NCBI RefSeq assembly: GCF_045865695.1 | Contig: NZ_BAACAP010000232.1 | Span: forward strand, 44,636-108,635 | Source: Scytonema sp045865695 | GTDB lineage: Bacteria; Cyanobacteriota; Cyanobacteriia; Cyanobacteriales; Nostocaceae | Direction of reading: 5' to 3' | Length of the DNA stretch: 64,000 bases | Shown: positions 24,516 to 31,815 of the stretch, one piece after another | How positions within the stretch are numbered: the stretch's first letter is position 1 | How the letters are laid out: the number at the start of each line of letters is the position of its first letter | Position numbers and translations under genes: made by a program | Notes under the pieces: model-generated | What the model saw: the letters and a program-made list of their open reading frames with translations, nothing else | The model's database searches: none | Told to the model about the DNA's origin: nothing

Positions 24516-25535
24516 TTATCTTTCTTCAGAAACTAAGACGATACGATAACGAGGTTTACCAGCCAAAACTATGTCGATTGCCTCATTGATTTGGCTTATG
24601 GGCATGGTTTGAACCGTCGGTTTAATTTGATTAATCGCTGCAAAATCTAACATTTCTTGCATGAGCCTGCGACCACCGACAATACTTCCAACTACAGATT
24701 TTTGTCCAAATATTAAAGGGATTAAAGGTACATTGATGCTAGAGACGGGAATACCGAGAAAGCATAAAATGCCATTGTTAGCCAATAAATTAAAAGCTAA
24801 ATCCCAATCCAATTCAGCCGAAGAGGTAATCAGAAGTAAATCAAGAGAGCCAGTTAAATCTTTTTTCGCTTCAGCACTTTCCCACTTATAAAAATGGTGC
24901 GCTCCAAATTCCTTAGCTTCAGTTGCTTTATCGGCAGAAGAAGATAATACTATAACTTCAGCCCCCATCGCCCTAGCAAACTTAATCGCTAAATGTCCTA
25001 AACCACCAATACCAACAATACCTACTTTCATCCCTGGATATTTGATGTAAGTACGTAGAGGAGCGTAAACGGTAATACCCGCACATAGGAGGGGAGCAGC
25101 ACTGGCTGAATCTAAAGTATCGGGAATTCTATAGGCAAAATCGGCTCCTGAGCGCACGCGGTCGGCAAATCCACCATGATTACCCACAATTAACCCTTTA
25201 TACCCTTGTTTGCAGATATTTTCTTCTCCTTGTAAGCAGTGATAACAAACTCGGCAAGAATTGCGAATCCAACCCAAACCAACGCGATCTCCCTTTTGAA
25301 AATTAGTTACATTTTCTCCTACTTCTGTAACTAATCCAACTACTTCATGACCCGCTACTAAGGGAAATTTACTGATTTTCCAGTCATTATCTCGCATATG
25401 AATATCGGTGTGGCAAAGACCATTATGAGTGACCTGAATTTCAATTTCACTATCTTTTAAAGGAGTGGGTTCATATTGCCATAGTTGAAATTTTTCTTTG
25501 GCTTGCAAAGCTGCATAAGCTGTAAATGTAGTCAT
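24516..25535 (-). CDS. Zinc-dependent alcohol dehydrogenase (NAD(P)-dependent, CAD/AdhA-like)
   Basis: 339 residues. Catalytic zinc ligands lie in NGLCHTDIHM and AGHEVVG; the structural zinc lobe is CRVCYHCLQGEENIC. The Rossmann motif is VGIGGLGHLAIKF. The overall pattern fits the cinnamyl-alcohol-dehydrogenase/YahK branch, which reduces a wide range of aldehydes with NADPH. It is not obviously in an operon. Downstream it runs into relics around the IS1 element. Confidence 0.92.
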   Translation of the reverse strand: MTTFTAYAALQAKEKFQLWQYEPTPLKDSEIEIQVTHNGLCHTDIHMRDNDWKISKFPLVAGHEVVGLVTEVGENVTNFQKGDRVGLGWIRNSCRVCYHCLQGEENICKQGYKGLIVGNHGGFADRVRSGADFAYRIPDTLDSASAAPLLCAGITVYAPLRTYIKYPGMKVGIVGIGGLGHLAIKFARAMGAEVIVLSSSADKATEAKEFGAHHFYKWESAEAKKDLTGSLDLLLITSSAELDWDLAFNLLANNGILCFLGIPVSSINVPLIPLIFGQKSVVGSIVGGRRLMQEMLDFAAINQIKPTVQTMPISQINEAIDIVLAGKPRYRIVLVSEER

Positions 25536-25928
25536 TGTTATACCTTGACAAAGTATTAAATCTAAGAGATGCAGTAGAATTATATCTCGTAGTAACTATT
25601 TAATTTAGAGTATATTAGCGACAAAATATACTATGCCAATTCCTTTGTCGCTAAATGTCCAGACCGCGCGCTTGTATTCAAAATCGTAATACGTTTTAAG
25701 TTTAAGCATTGGAACCTGCCTTTATGTTGATGGCACGCCTTAGCCGTGCCGAGACCAATTGTACCAGTTGCGTAAGTCCTGGTATATTCATCTTGAGTAA
25801 TCATATGATGATATGACTATATGTTGCTGTTAAATTTAATATATGTAAATAATTTGCTTTGAAATAAATAGTATTTTATGATGATATATACCATATACGG
25901 CACTTGATTAAGTTTGAGTTGTCCGCTG

Positions 25929-25990
25929 CCCCTAAGTAAAATTAGGGGAGATTATTGCTAAGGGGACTTTAATAGTCCCCTTTAGTTTTT
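25929..25990 (+). terminator. Tandem hairpins with terminal T-run
   Basis: Hairpin 1: CCCCTAA (25929-25935) with TTAGGGG (25942-25948). Hairpin 2: AAGGGGACT (25960-25968) with AGTCCCCTT (25974-25982), followed by a TTTAGTTTTTT run. The second is a good intrinsic terminator on the plus strand, yet no plus-strand gene lies upstream for more than 2 kb. It may therefore end a small RNA or be a relic. Confidence 0.5.
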
Positions 25991-26131
25991 TGCAGTTTTT
26001 CTGTTAACCAACCCCTTTAAGCAGAGGTTGTTTGAGGCAAACACATTTTCATTCTATCTCCAGACCAAGACTTTGTGAACTGCCAGTAAACTGATGCGCA
26101 ATCGAGCAGCGAAACCGAGAAAAACACTTCC

Positions 26132-26311
26132 TTAAGGTGAACCTATTCGAGGGGCATGTTTAAACTTCACTACATGTTTACCACTACCAAATTTTTCAAC
26201 AGCTGTCCTATACTTTGGTGTTAGGAGTGGATCTCGCTCTCGCGCCAGTAAAACAATCAGCCAGGAGTTTACTTCTGACCACAACTCAGGATTTTCAAGG
26301 TATGGGTTCAT
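26132..26311 (-). pseudogene. DUF4058 gene remnant truncated by an IS1 end
   Basis: Minus-strand frame from ATG 26311: MNPYLENPELWSEVNSWLIV, LLARERDPLLTPKYRTAVEK. This is the usual N-terminal part of cyanobacterial DUF4058 proteins (about 250 residues). At VEK the match stops, and the next 22 bases equal the IS1 left end with one mismatch, after which a stop follows. The usual first residues before MNPYLE are also lost. Clearly dead. Confidence 0.75.
26167..26188. repeat. Solo IS1-family end
   Basis: TCACTACATGTTTACCACTACC, the complement of the IS1 left terminus at 23440-23461 with one mismatch. It is the scar of an insertion whose remainder is gone. Confidence 0.7.
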
Positions 26312-26568
26312 TCGGCGGAAAAGTTAGCTTCATCACTGACTTATTTTAGCTGAACGATCTTAGTCTTCTTCTCTTCCCGCTCTATAATTACCGATTCTTG
26401 TTGGGTGAGCAATGCCCACTCTACGGTCATAGGTAATTTTCTGGTAGGAAGGGAGTAATCTCAGTTTAACGCACCTTCTGCTTTCTTTGATAATATTATG
26501 TAGTAAAATTGAAAGTATAGTAAATAAAAGTCAAGCTAGTAAGCTACTCAGTCAACAAAACTACTATT

Positions 26569-26805
26569 ATGAAAACGGTCACGATCGCGGAATTGAGCAA
26601 TGACATTGAGCGTCTATTGGATGAAGTAATAGAAACAGGTATTCCGATAGAAATTATCAAAAATTGAAAGTCATTAAAAATTATTTCTACAGAAAAAAAA
26701 GATAAACTTAAAAATTTGACTTTTAAACCTGATGTTATTCAAGGAAATCCAGATGATTTAGTTAATATCAGTTGGGAGCAGGAGGTTAATATTGATTTAT
26801 CTTGA
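26569..26805 (+). pseudogene. Phd/prevent-host-death-like antitoxin gene with one in-frame TGA
   Basis: Frame from ATG 26569: MKTVTIAELSNDIERLLDEV, IETGIPIEIIKN, then TGA at codon 33 (26665), then KSLKIISTEKKDKLKNLTFK through DVIQGNPDDLVNISWEQEV to the stop at 26803. The sequence on both sides is one antitoxin of the kind that precedes PIN toxins in cyanobacteria. A Gly codon (GGA) is expected at the stop. It overlaps the toxin by 14 bases. Confidence 0.8.
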
Positions 26806-27172
26806 TACTCATGTAATAGCATGGCTATATTCTGGTTTGACAGATAAGTTAACTGACATAGCTAAAACTTTAATTAATGAAAATGAAGTTTATATTTCCG
26901 AAATTGTTAGATTAGAGTTACAGTATTTATACGAAATAAAACGTATTAAAGATGAAACAGACATGATTATTTCTAATTTGTCTGCTCAAATTGGTTTAAA
27001 GGTATGTCATAAAAAATTTAATGATATTATCAACATGGCTTTGACAATTAATTGGACTCGCGATCCTTTCGATCGTATTATTACGGCAAATGCTCTAATC
27101 AATAACAATATATTACTGAGCAAAGACCAAAATATTCTTAATAACTATCTGTATGCAAAATGGTATGATTAA
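26792..27172 (+). CDS. PIN-domain (VapC-like) toxin
   Basis: 126 residues from a TTG at 26792 that lies inside the antitoxin frame. The PIN features are complete: MIYLDTHVIAWLYSG (Asp), ISEIVRLELQYLYEIKR (Glu), NWTRDPFDRIITANAL (Asp pair) and LLSKDQNIL. Expected activity is Mg-dependent ribonuclease, held in check by the antitoxin. With the antitoxin apparently interrupted, an active toxin would be harmful unless translation is also reduced by loss of coupling. Confidence 0.83.
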   Translation: MIYLDTHVIAWLYSGLTDKLTDIAKTLINENEVYISEIVRLELQYLYEIKRIKDETDMIISNLSAQIGLKVCHKKFNDIINMALTINWTRDPFDRIITANALINNNILLSKDQNILNNYLYAKWYD

Positions 27173-27256
27173 AATTTATAGAACACTTATTTGCAAACTT
27201 GAATCTTAAATTAACTAACACATATTAAAGATAACCCGCAAAATCTCTAGCAAGCT

Positions 27257-29518
27257 TTAAAATTGACTTTCAATTACCCCTTCTGCTTCATTGACTAAAC
27301 AACGCAATTTATCAATAATTTCTCCTGACACATTCTCCCACAAACCTCGTTGGTGAGCCTCTAATAATCTTTCTGCCATATCCCGCAATACCCAAGGATT
27401 ATTTTGTTGAATAAATTGTTGAACTTTGTCATCAAATAAATAAGCCTCAGCTATTCCTTGATACATGAAATCAGCAACACAGTTAGTCGTAGCATCAAAG
27501 GCAAATAAATAATCTAGGGTTGCTGCCATTTCAAAGGCTCCTTTATAACCGTGACGCATGGCTCCTGCAATCCATTTTGGATTCACAACTCTGGAGCGAT
27601 AAACGCGAGTTATTTCTTCTGTAAGCTTGCGGACTTTTGGCTGTTGAGTACGAGAATTGTCACCAAAATAAGTGACGGGAGCTTCTCTGGAAACTGATTT
27701 GACAGCAACAGTTAAACCACCTTGAAATTGATAGTAATCATCAGAGTCTAAGAGATCGTGCTCTCGATTATCTTGATTCTGTAAGACAATTTGCATATTA
27801 TGTAACCGTTGGGTAAAAGCTTCTGGTGCAAATTTTCCCTCAGATTTACGGGTGTAAGCATAGGCACTCCAATTAATATAAGCACGAGCTAGATCGTCTT
27901 CATTTGTCCAGTTTTGTGATTCAATTAAACCTTGTAACCCAGCACCATACGCACTAGGTTTTGAACCAAAAATTCGATAGAGCGATCGCGATTTTGCTTG
28001 TTCTACTGTTAATCCTTGGGTTTGCCAAAACTCTGTTTCTGTTTTCACCTTAGCAGCTAAGGGATTTATATCTTCAGGCTCATCTAAATTAGCAACAGCA
28101 GTGACAGCACTATCGAACAAATCCATTAAATTAGGGAAAGCATCGCGGAAAAAACCGGAAATTCTTAAAGTCACATCCACACGCGGACGACCTAAAATTG
28201 AAGGAGGTAAAATTTCAAAATCTACAACTCTTCTGGAGATACCATCCCAAACAGGTTTAACTCCTAATAGTGCCAAAGCTTCCGCAATATCATCTCCTCC
28301 AGTTCGCATGGTAGAGGTTCCCCAAACAGATAAACCTAATGTTTGAGGGTATTCTCCGTGTTCTTGGGTATATCTTTCTATTAATGTTTCTGCTGCTTGA
28401 CGACCTACATCCCAAGCAGTCTCTGTAGGAATAGCACGAATATCAACAGAGTAAAAATTCCGTCCTGTGGGTAACACTTCTGGTCTTCCCCTAGTTGGCG
28501 CACCAGATGCACCACTCGCGACATATTTACCATCTAATCCTCTTAATAAATTAATAATCTCTTTCTCTGTTTGTTTAAGTGCTTTTAAGAGATAATTTTG
28601 AATCCATTTTAACTCTCGATCTGTTGTTTTACCGCTTTGAGGTATTTGTTCGGTTTCAATAATATAATTCACTAACTCTGATGCATAATCTTCAAAGACT
28701 TGAATAACATCACCTATGATTCGGCAGTTTTTTACCCCCCTTAATCCCCCCTTGTAAAGGGGGGAAACTTCCGAAACTCCCTCCCCTTTACAAGGGGAGG
28801 GTTGGGGTGGGGTAATCTCAAACCTTTGACTAAAATCTACAGTTAAAGGATCAAAATCCAATTCCCAATCAAGAGCGATCGCTCTCGTTAACCCCAATCT
28901 ACTAACACCAGGATTTCTGGCAATAGCAACAATTAAATCTCGTAATTGTGCTCCTGATGGACATCGACCAAAAATATGCAAGCCATCACGAATTTGGGCT
29001 TCTTTTAATTCACAAAGATAACCATCAGCCGCATTCAGAAATGAAGAAAGAGTAGATTTATCGAAACAGGAAATATCTATTCCCAAATCTTGATGGAGAT
29101 TTTCTTGCTCAATCAATTGAGTGATGCGATCGCTAATTGCGGGTAATCGTGATGGCTCTAAACTTTGAGCTTCATAATACTCATCAATCAATCCTTCTAA
29201 AGAGTTTAAACCGCCATATAATTCCGCACGAGTCATGGGGGGAGTTAAATGGTCGATAATGACTGCTTGAGAACGTCTTTTGGCTTGGGAACCTTCTCCC
29301 GGATCGTTGACAATAAAAGGATATAGATGAGGAATTGCTCCCAAGACTGCTTCGGGATAGCAATTTTCAGAAAGTGCTACACTTTTGCCTGGTAACCATT
29401 CCAAATTACCATGTTTGCCAACATGAACGATCGCATTTGCACCAAAATCTTGAACCAACCAGTGATAAAAAGCCAAATAGCTGTGAGGAGGCTCTAAGTC
29501 AGGTGCGTGATAATTCAA
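27257..29518 (-). CDS. cobN: Cobaltochelatase CobN-type subunit, C-terminal part (downstream of in-frame stop)
   Basis: 753 residues from the first ATG after the stop. They form the second part of a CobN/BchH-type large chelatase subunit: IVHVGKHGNLEWLPGKS, FIVNDPGEGSQAKRR, GAPTRGRPEVLPTGRNFYSV, GLSVWGTSTMRTGGDD and MRHGYKGAFEMAATLDYLF. The family inserts Co2+ (or Mg2+) into the tetrapyrrole with the ATPase subunits CobS/T or ChlI/D. It is in the same frame as 29549-31078; together they give 1273 codons, a normal CobN length. A palindromic in-frame insert lies at 28746-28801. Confidence 0.9.
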   Translation of the reverse strand: MNYHAPDLEPPHSYLAFYHWLVQDFGANAIVHVGKHGNLEWLPGKSVALSENCYPEAVLGAIPHLYPFIVNDPGEGSQAKRRSQAVIIDHLTPPMTRAELYGGLNSLEGLIDEYYEAQSLEPSRLPAISDRITQLIEQENLHQDLGIDISCFDKSTLSSFLNAADGYLCELKEAQIRDGLHIFGRCPSGAQLRDLIVAIARNPGVSRLGLTRAIALDWELDFDPLTVDFSQRFEITPPQPSPCKGEGVSEVSPLYKGGLRGVKNCRIIGDVIQVFEDYASELVNYIIETEQIPQSGKTTDRELKWIQNYLLKALKQTEKEIINLLRGLDGKYVASGASGAPTRGRPEVLPTGRNFYSVDIRAIPTETAWDVGRQAAETLIERYTQEHGEYPQTLGLSVWGTSTMRTGGDDIAEALALLGVKPVWDGISRRVVDFEILPPSILGRPRVDVTLRISGFFRDAFPNLMDLFDSAVTAVANLDEPEDINPLAAKVKTETEFWQTQGLTVEQAKSRSLYRIFGSKPSAYGAGLQGLIESQNWTNEDDLARAYINWSAYAYTRKSEGKFAPEAFTQRLHNMQIVLQNQDNREHDLLDSDDYYQFQGGLTVAVKSVSREAPVTYFGDNSRTQQPKVRKLTEEITRVYRSRVVNPKWIAGAMRHGYKGAFEMAATLDYLFAFDATTNCVADFMYQGIAEAYLFDDKVQQFIQQNNPWVLRDMAERLLEAHQRGLWENVSGEIIDKLRCLVNEAEGVIESQF
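28746..28801. repeat. Two GC-rich palindromes inserted in frame in cobN
   Basis: CCCCCC-TTGTAAA-GGGGGG (28746-28764) and CCCTCCCC-TTTACAA-GGGGAGGG (28779-28801). They encode the foreign-looking stretch PPQPSPCKGEG ... SPLYKGGLRG within CobN. The same kind of sequence is a dispersed intergenic repeat in many cyanobacteria; here it keeps the frame open. Confidence 0.75.
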
Positions 29519-29548
29519 AGATGGATCGCGATCGTAACTCCGCGATGG

Positions 29549-31078
29549 TTATATCCCCACAAATATATTACCCAACTCTATACCAGGAACGGGGAATGAA
29601 TCAGTCTCTTCAGGGAAACCCCAACGATTTTTTATTCCTTCTTGTACTGCTTCAGGTAAACTATGAAAATGCTCTAGATATTTCTGCAAAGACAAAGATT
29701 GTCGCACTTCTCGGAATGGGTATCCCTCTAAGTCGTTAGTGACACCAGTTGTTAGTAATTGAATTAATTCCTCTCCCGTGTTGGGAATATTGTCCACATA
29801 ATATTCCTCCAACTGTAAAGCTTTTAAAATTTCAATACAACTTGCTGGTGTATCCAATCCCACACCATTAGCTAACCGTCCATCACGATTGGGATAATTA
29901 GCTAATATCAAGGCAATTTTGCGATTTTGTGGTGGAGTGTGTCGTAATTTTACCCAATTTGCAGCCAAGTCTGCCACAAATTCAATCCGAGAAGCAACGG
30001 GTTCGTAGGTAACAATATCAGTTTGTAGTAGAGAGTTTTGAGTTTTTACCGCTTTGAAAGAGACTGCTCTTGTAATAATTCTGCCATCTACTTCCGGTAA
30101 AGCAACATTCATCGCTATATCTCTTGGAGTGAGTCCAGAAGATCCAGATTCCCACTGTTCGCGACTGCTACCACTGAGAATGACTTGTAACACTGGGACA
30201 TCTAATTGTTCCCAAAGTTCCACTTGTGGTGTTTCTGCTTCTAATTTTGCTAGAGAAAAACTTGTTGTATTTAATAAGAGGTCAGTATTTTGACTGCAAT
30301 ATTTTAACAACTCCTCTTGGACATCAGGCTCTCTCAAAGAAGAGACAAAAATAGGAACTGCTGTAAGATTTCTTTGTGCTAAAGCTTGACAAAGTGCATC
30401 AATTGCTGCTGTGTTTCCAGATAAATAATGCGCTCGATAAAAGATAATGCCAATAACACCAGATTGTGGATCTAGTTTGTGTGGAGATGTGAAATTATTC
30501 TCTTGTTGCTCGTAAATAATGCGATCGCGTGGCGAATATATTCCGACACGAGGGACTGGCTGGGGTGGATTAAAAGTATAGGTGCAACCAAGGAAAGTTG
30601 TCGCGACAAATTTCAGACTATTAAGATAGTTTTCCGTACCACCCTCATTGAAATACTGCCATATCCGATTAGCTTCTATTAAAGAAACATTAGAGTGACT
30701 GATTAAATTTGGGTCGGGTCGTTCGTCTCCTGGTAAGACAATTAATTTAGCCCCTGTCTGCTGAACCGTTTGTTCGACAACTTCTAATCCGTAACTCCAA
30801 TAAGCACGACCGCCAAGCAACCGTAAAATAATAATTTCAGATGCACTTAATACATCTTCAGCATAAGTATCAATTGTCAGTTGTTGCTGGAGTTGTAGCA
30901 AATTGACCACCCGTAACTGTGGAAATTCAGAGGGGAGTTGAGTCACAGCGACAGATAGAGTTTGAATGTCCGTATCCGCAGCCGTAATCAGGACAATAGG
31001 TGCTCTTTGCTGTTCGATGAATACTACGCCTTCTACAGACGGATTCCAACCTCCTGGTGTAGTTGCAAGACGATGCAT
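29549..31078 (-). CDS. cobN: Cobaltochelatase CobN-type subunit, N-terminal part ending at in-frame TAA
   Basis: 509 residues from ATG 31078: MHRLATTPGGWNPSVEGV, the typical CobN opening, then LRLLGGRAYWSYGLEVVEQ and GIIFYRAHYLSGNTAAIDAL. It ends at TAA 29549-29551 right after GIELGNIFVGI. Directly after the stop, in frame, the codons read PSRSYDRDPSLNYHAPDLEP, the expected continuation, so one CAA (Gln) appears to have become TAA. Whether two polypeptides, a readthrough product or nothing functional is made cannot be told. Confidence 0.88.
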   Translation of the reverse strand: MHRLATTPGGWNPSVEGVVFIEQQRAPIVLITAADTDIQTLSVAVTQLPSEFPQLRVVNLLQLQQQLTIDTYAEDVLSASEIIILRLLGGRAYWSYGLEVVEQTVQQTGAKLIVLPGDERPDPNLISHSNVSLIEANRIWQYFNEGGTENYLNSLKFVATTFLGCTYTFNPPQPVPRVGIYSPRDRIIYEQQENNFTSPHKLDPQSGVIGIIFYRAHYLSGNTAAIDALCQALAQRNLTAVPIFVSSLREPDVQEELLKYCSQNTDLLLNTTSFSLAKLEAETPQVELWEQLDVPVLQVILSGSSREQWESGSSGLTPRDIAMNVALPEVDGRIITRAVSFKAVKTQNSLLQTDIVTYEPVASRIEFVADLAANWVKLRHTPPQNRKIALILANYPNRDGRLANGVGLDTPASCIEILKALQLEEYYVDNIPNTGEELIQLLTTGVTNDLEGYPFREVRQSLSLQKYLEHFHSLPEAVQEGIKNRWGFPEETDSFPVPGIELGNIFVGI

Positions 31079-31120
31079 AGGTTTTGAGTAGGAGCTTTCC
31101 CAGTTTTGAGTGAGAGAAGT

Positions 31121-31699
31121 TTAGCACAACTTGATGACAGTAGCCATAGCCATGGACGCTTGAGTAATAAAACCTCTATAGAAAAGATGCCTTAACACTT
31201 TTTCGACACACTCGGCGATGGTTTCTTTATGAGTTTTGAGAATTAAATCTGGGTTTAAAGGCGGTTCATATAGGGAGGAAATGCCAGTAAATTCTGGAAT
31301 TTCTCCAGCAATAGCTTTCTTATACAAACCCTTAACGTCTCTTTCCATACAAACTTCTAATGGAGCGTCAACATAAACTTCAATAAAATTGGGGAGATTA
31401 AGTCTGAGTTGTTCGCGGGCATCTCGGTAAGGAGAAATTAAAGCCACAACGGTATTGATACCATGCTTATTTAAAAGCCCGGAAACAAAGCCAACTCTCG
31501 CAATATTGGTCTTTCTATCTTCACAAGAAAAACCCAAACCTTTAGAAAGGTTAGTGCGGATGATATCACCATCCAAATACTCACATGGAACTGATAAATG
31601 TTCCAAGGCTCTCACTATTTCTACTGCTAAAGTGGACTTACCTGCGCCTGACAATCCAGTTAGCCAGCATGTAAAACCTGGGGATTTAATGTTACTCAT
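31121..31699 (-). CDS. cysC: Adenylylsulfate (APS) kinase
   Basis: 192 residues with P-loop GLSGAGKST (residues 15-23), LDGDIIRTNLSKGLGFS, RIGFVSGLLNKHGI-type helix and the APS-binding KGLYKKAIAGEIPEFTGISS. It makes PAPS from APS and ATP. It lies 116 bases downstream of the reductase-condensation gene and in the same direction as the arm containing three sulfotransferases, so supply of PAPS for those enzymes is the likely job. The last 15 residues (ITQASMAMATVIKLC) are unusual. Sulfated-toxin clusters also carry such a kinase. Confidence 0.92.
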   Translation of the reverse strand: MSNIKSPGFTCWLTGLSGAGKSTLAVEIVRALEHLSVPCEYLDGDIIRTNLSKGLGFSCEDRKTNIARVGFVSGLLNKHGINTVVALISPYRDAREQLRLNLPNFIEVYVDAPLEVCMERDVKGLYKKAIAGEIPEFTGISSLYEPPLNPDLILKTHKETIAECVEKVLRHLFYRGFITQASMAMATVIKLC

Positions 31700-31815
31700 A
31701 AGATGACAAAGGGTAGTATGTTTTTTTATGGAAAGGGGAACTATTTCCTAGAGGATTAGTTTTGGTTTGTAGTTACGCTGTCTTCACGCTTAGTGCAACT
31801 ACGAGCGAAAGTCAG

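Larger units (their letters stand above)
25536..26568. other. One-kilobase relic-rich intergenic region
   Basis: No intact gene. In order: the alcohol dehydrogenase promoter region; a GGCACG-CCTTAGC-CGTGCC hairpin (25732-25750); two tandem hairpins with a T-run (25929-25990); a DUF4058 relic fused to an IS1 end (26132-26311); a 29-codon frame on the minus strand (26341-26430, starting MTVEWALLTQQESVIIER) that I do not recognise; and the promoter of the antitoxin relic. Confidence 0.6.

Noticed and set aside
31079..31120. Cobalamin riboswitch upstream of cobN
   Set aside because: Only 42 bases separate cobN from the APS kinase gene; there is no room and no B12-box-like sequence.
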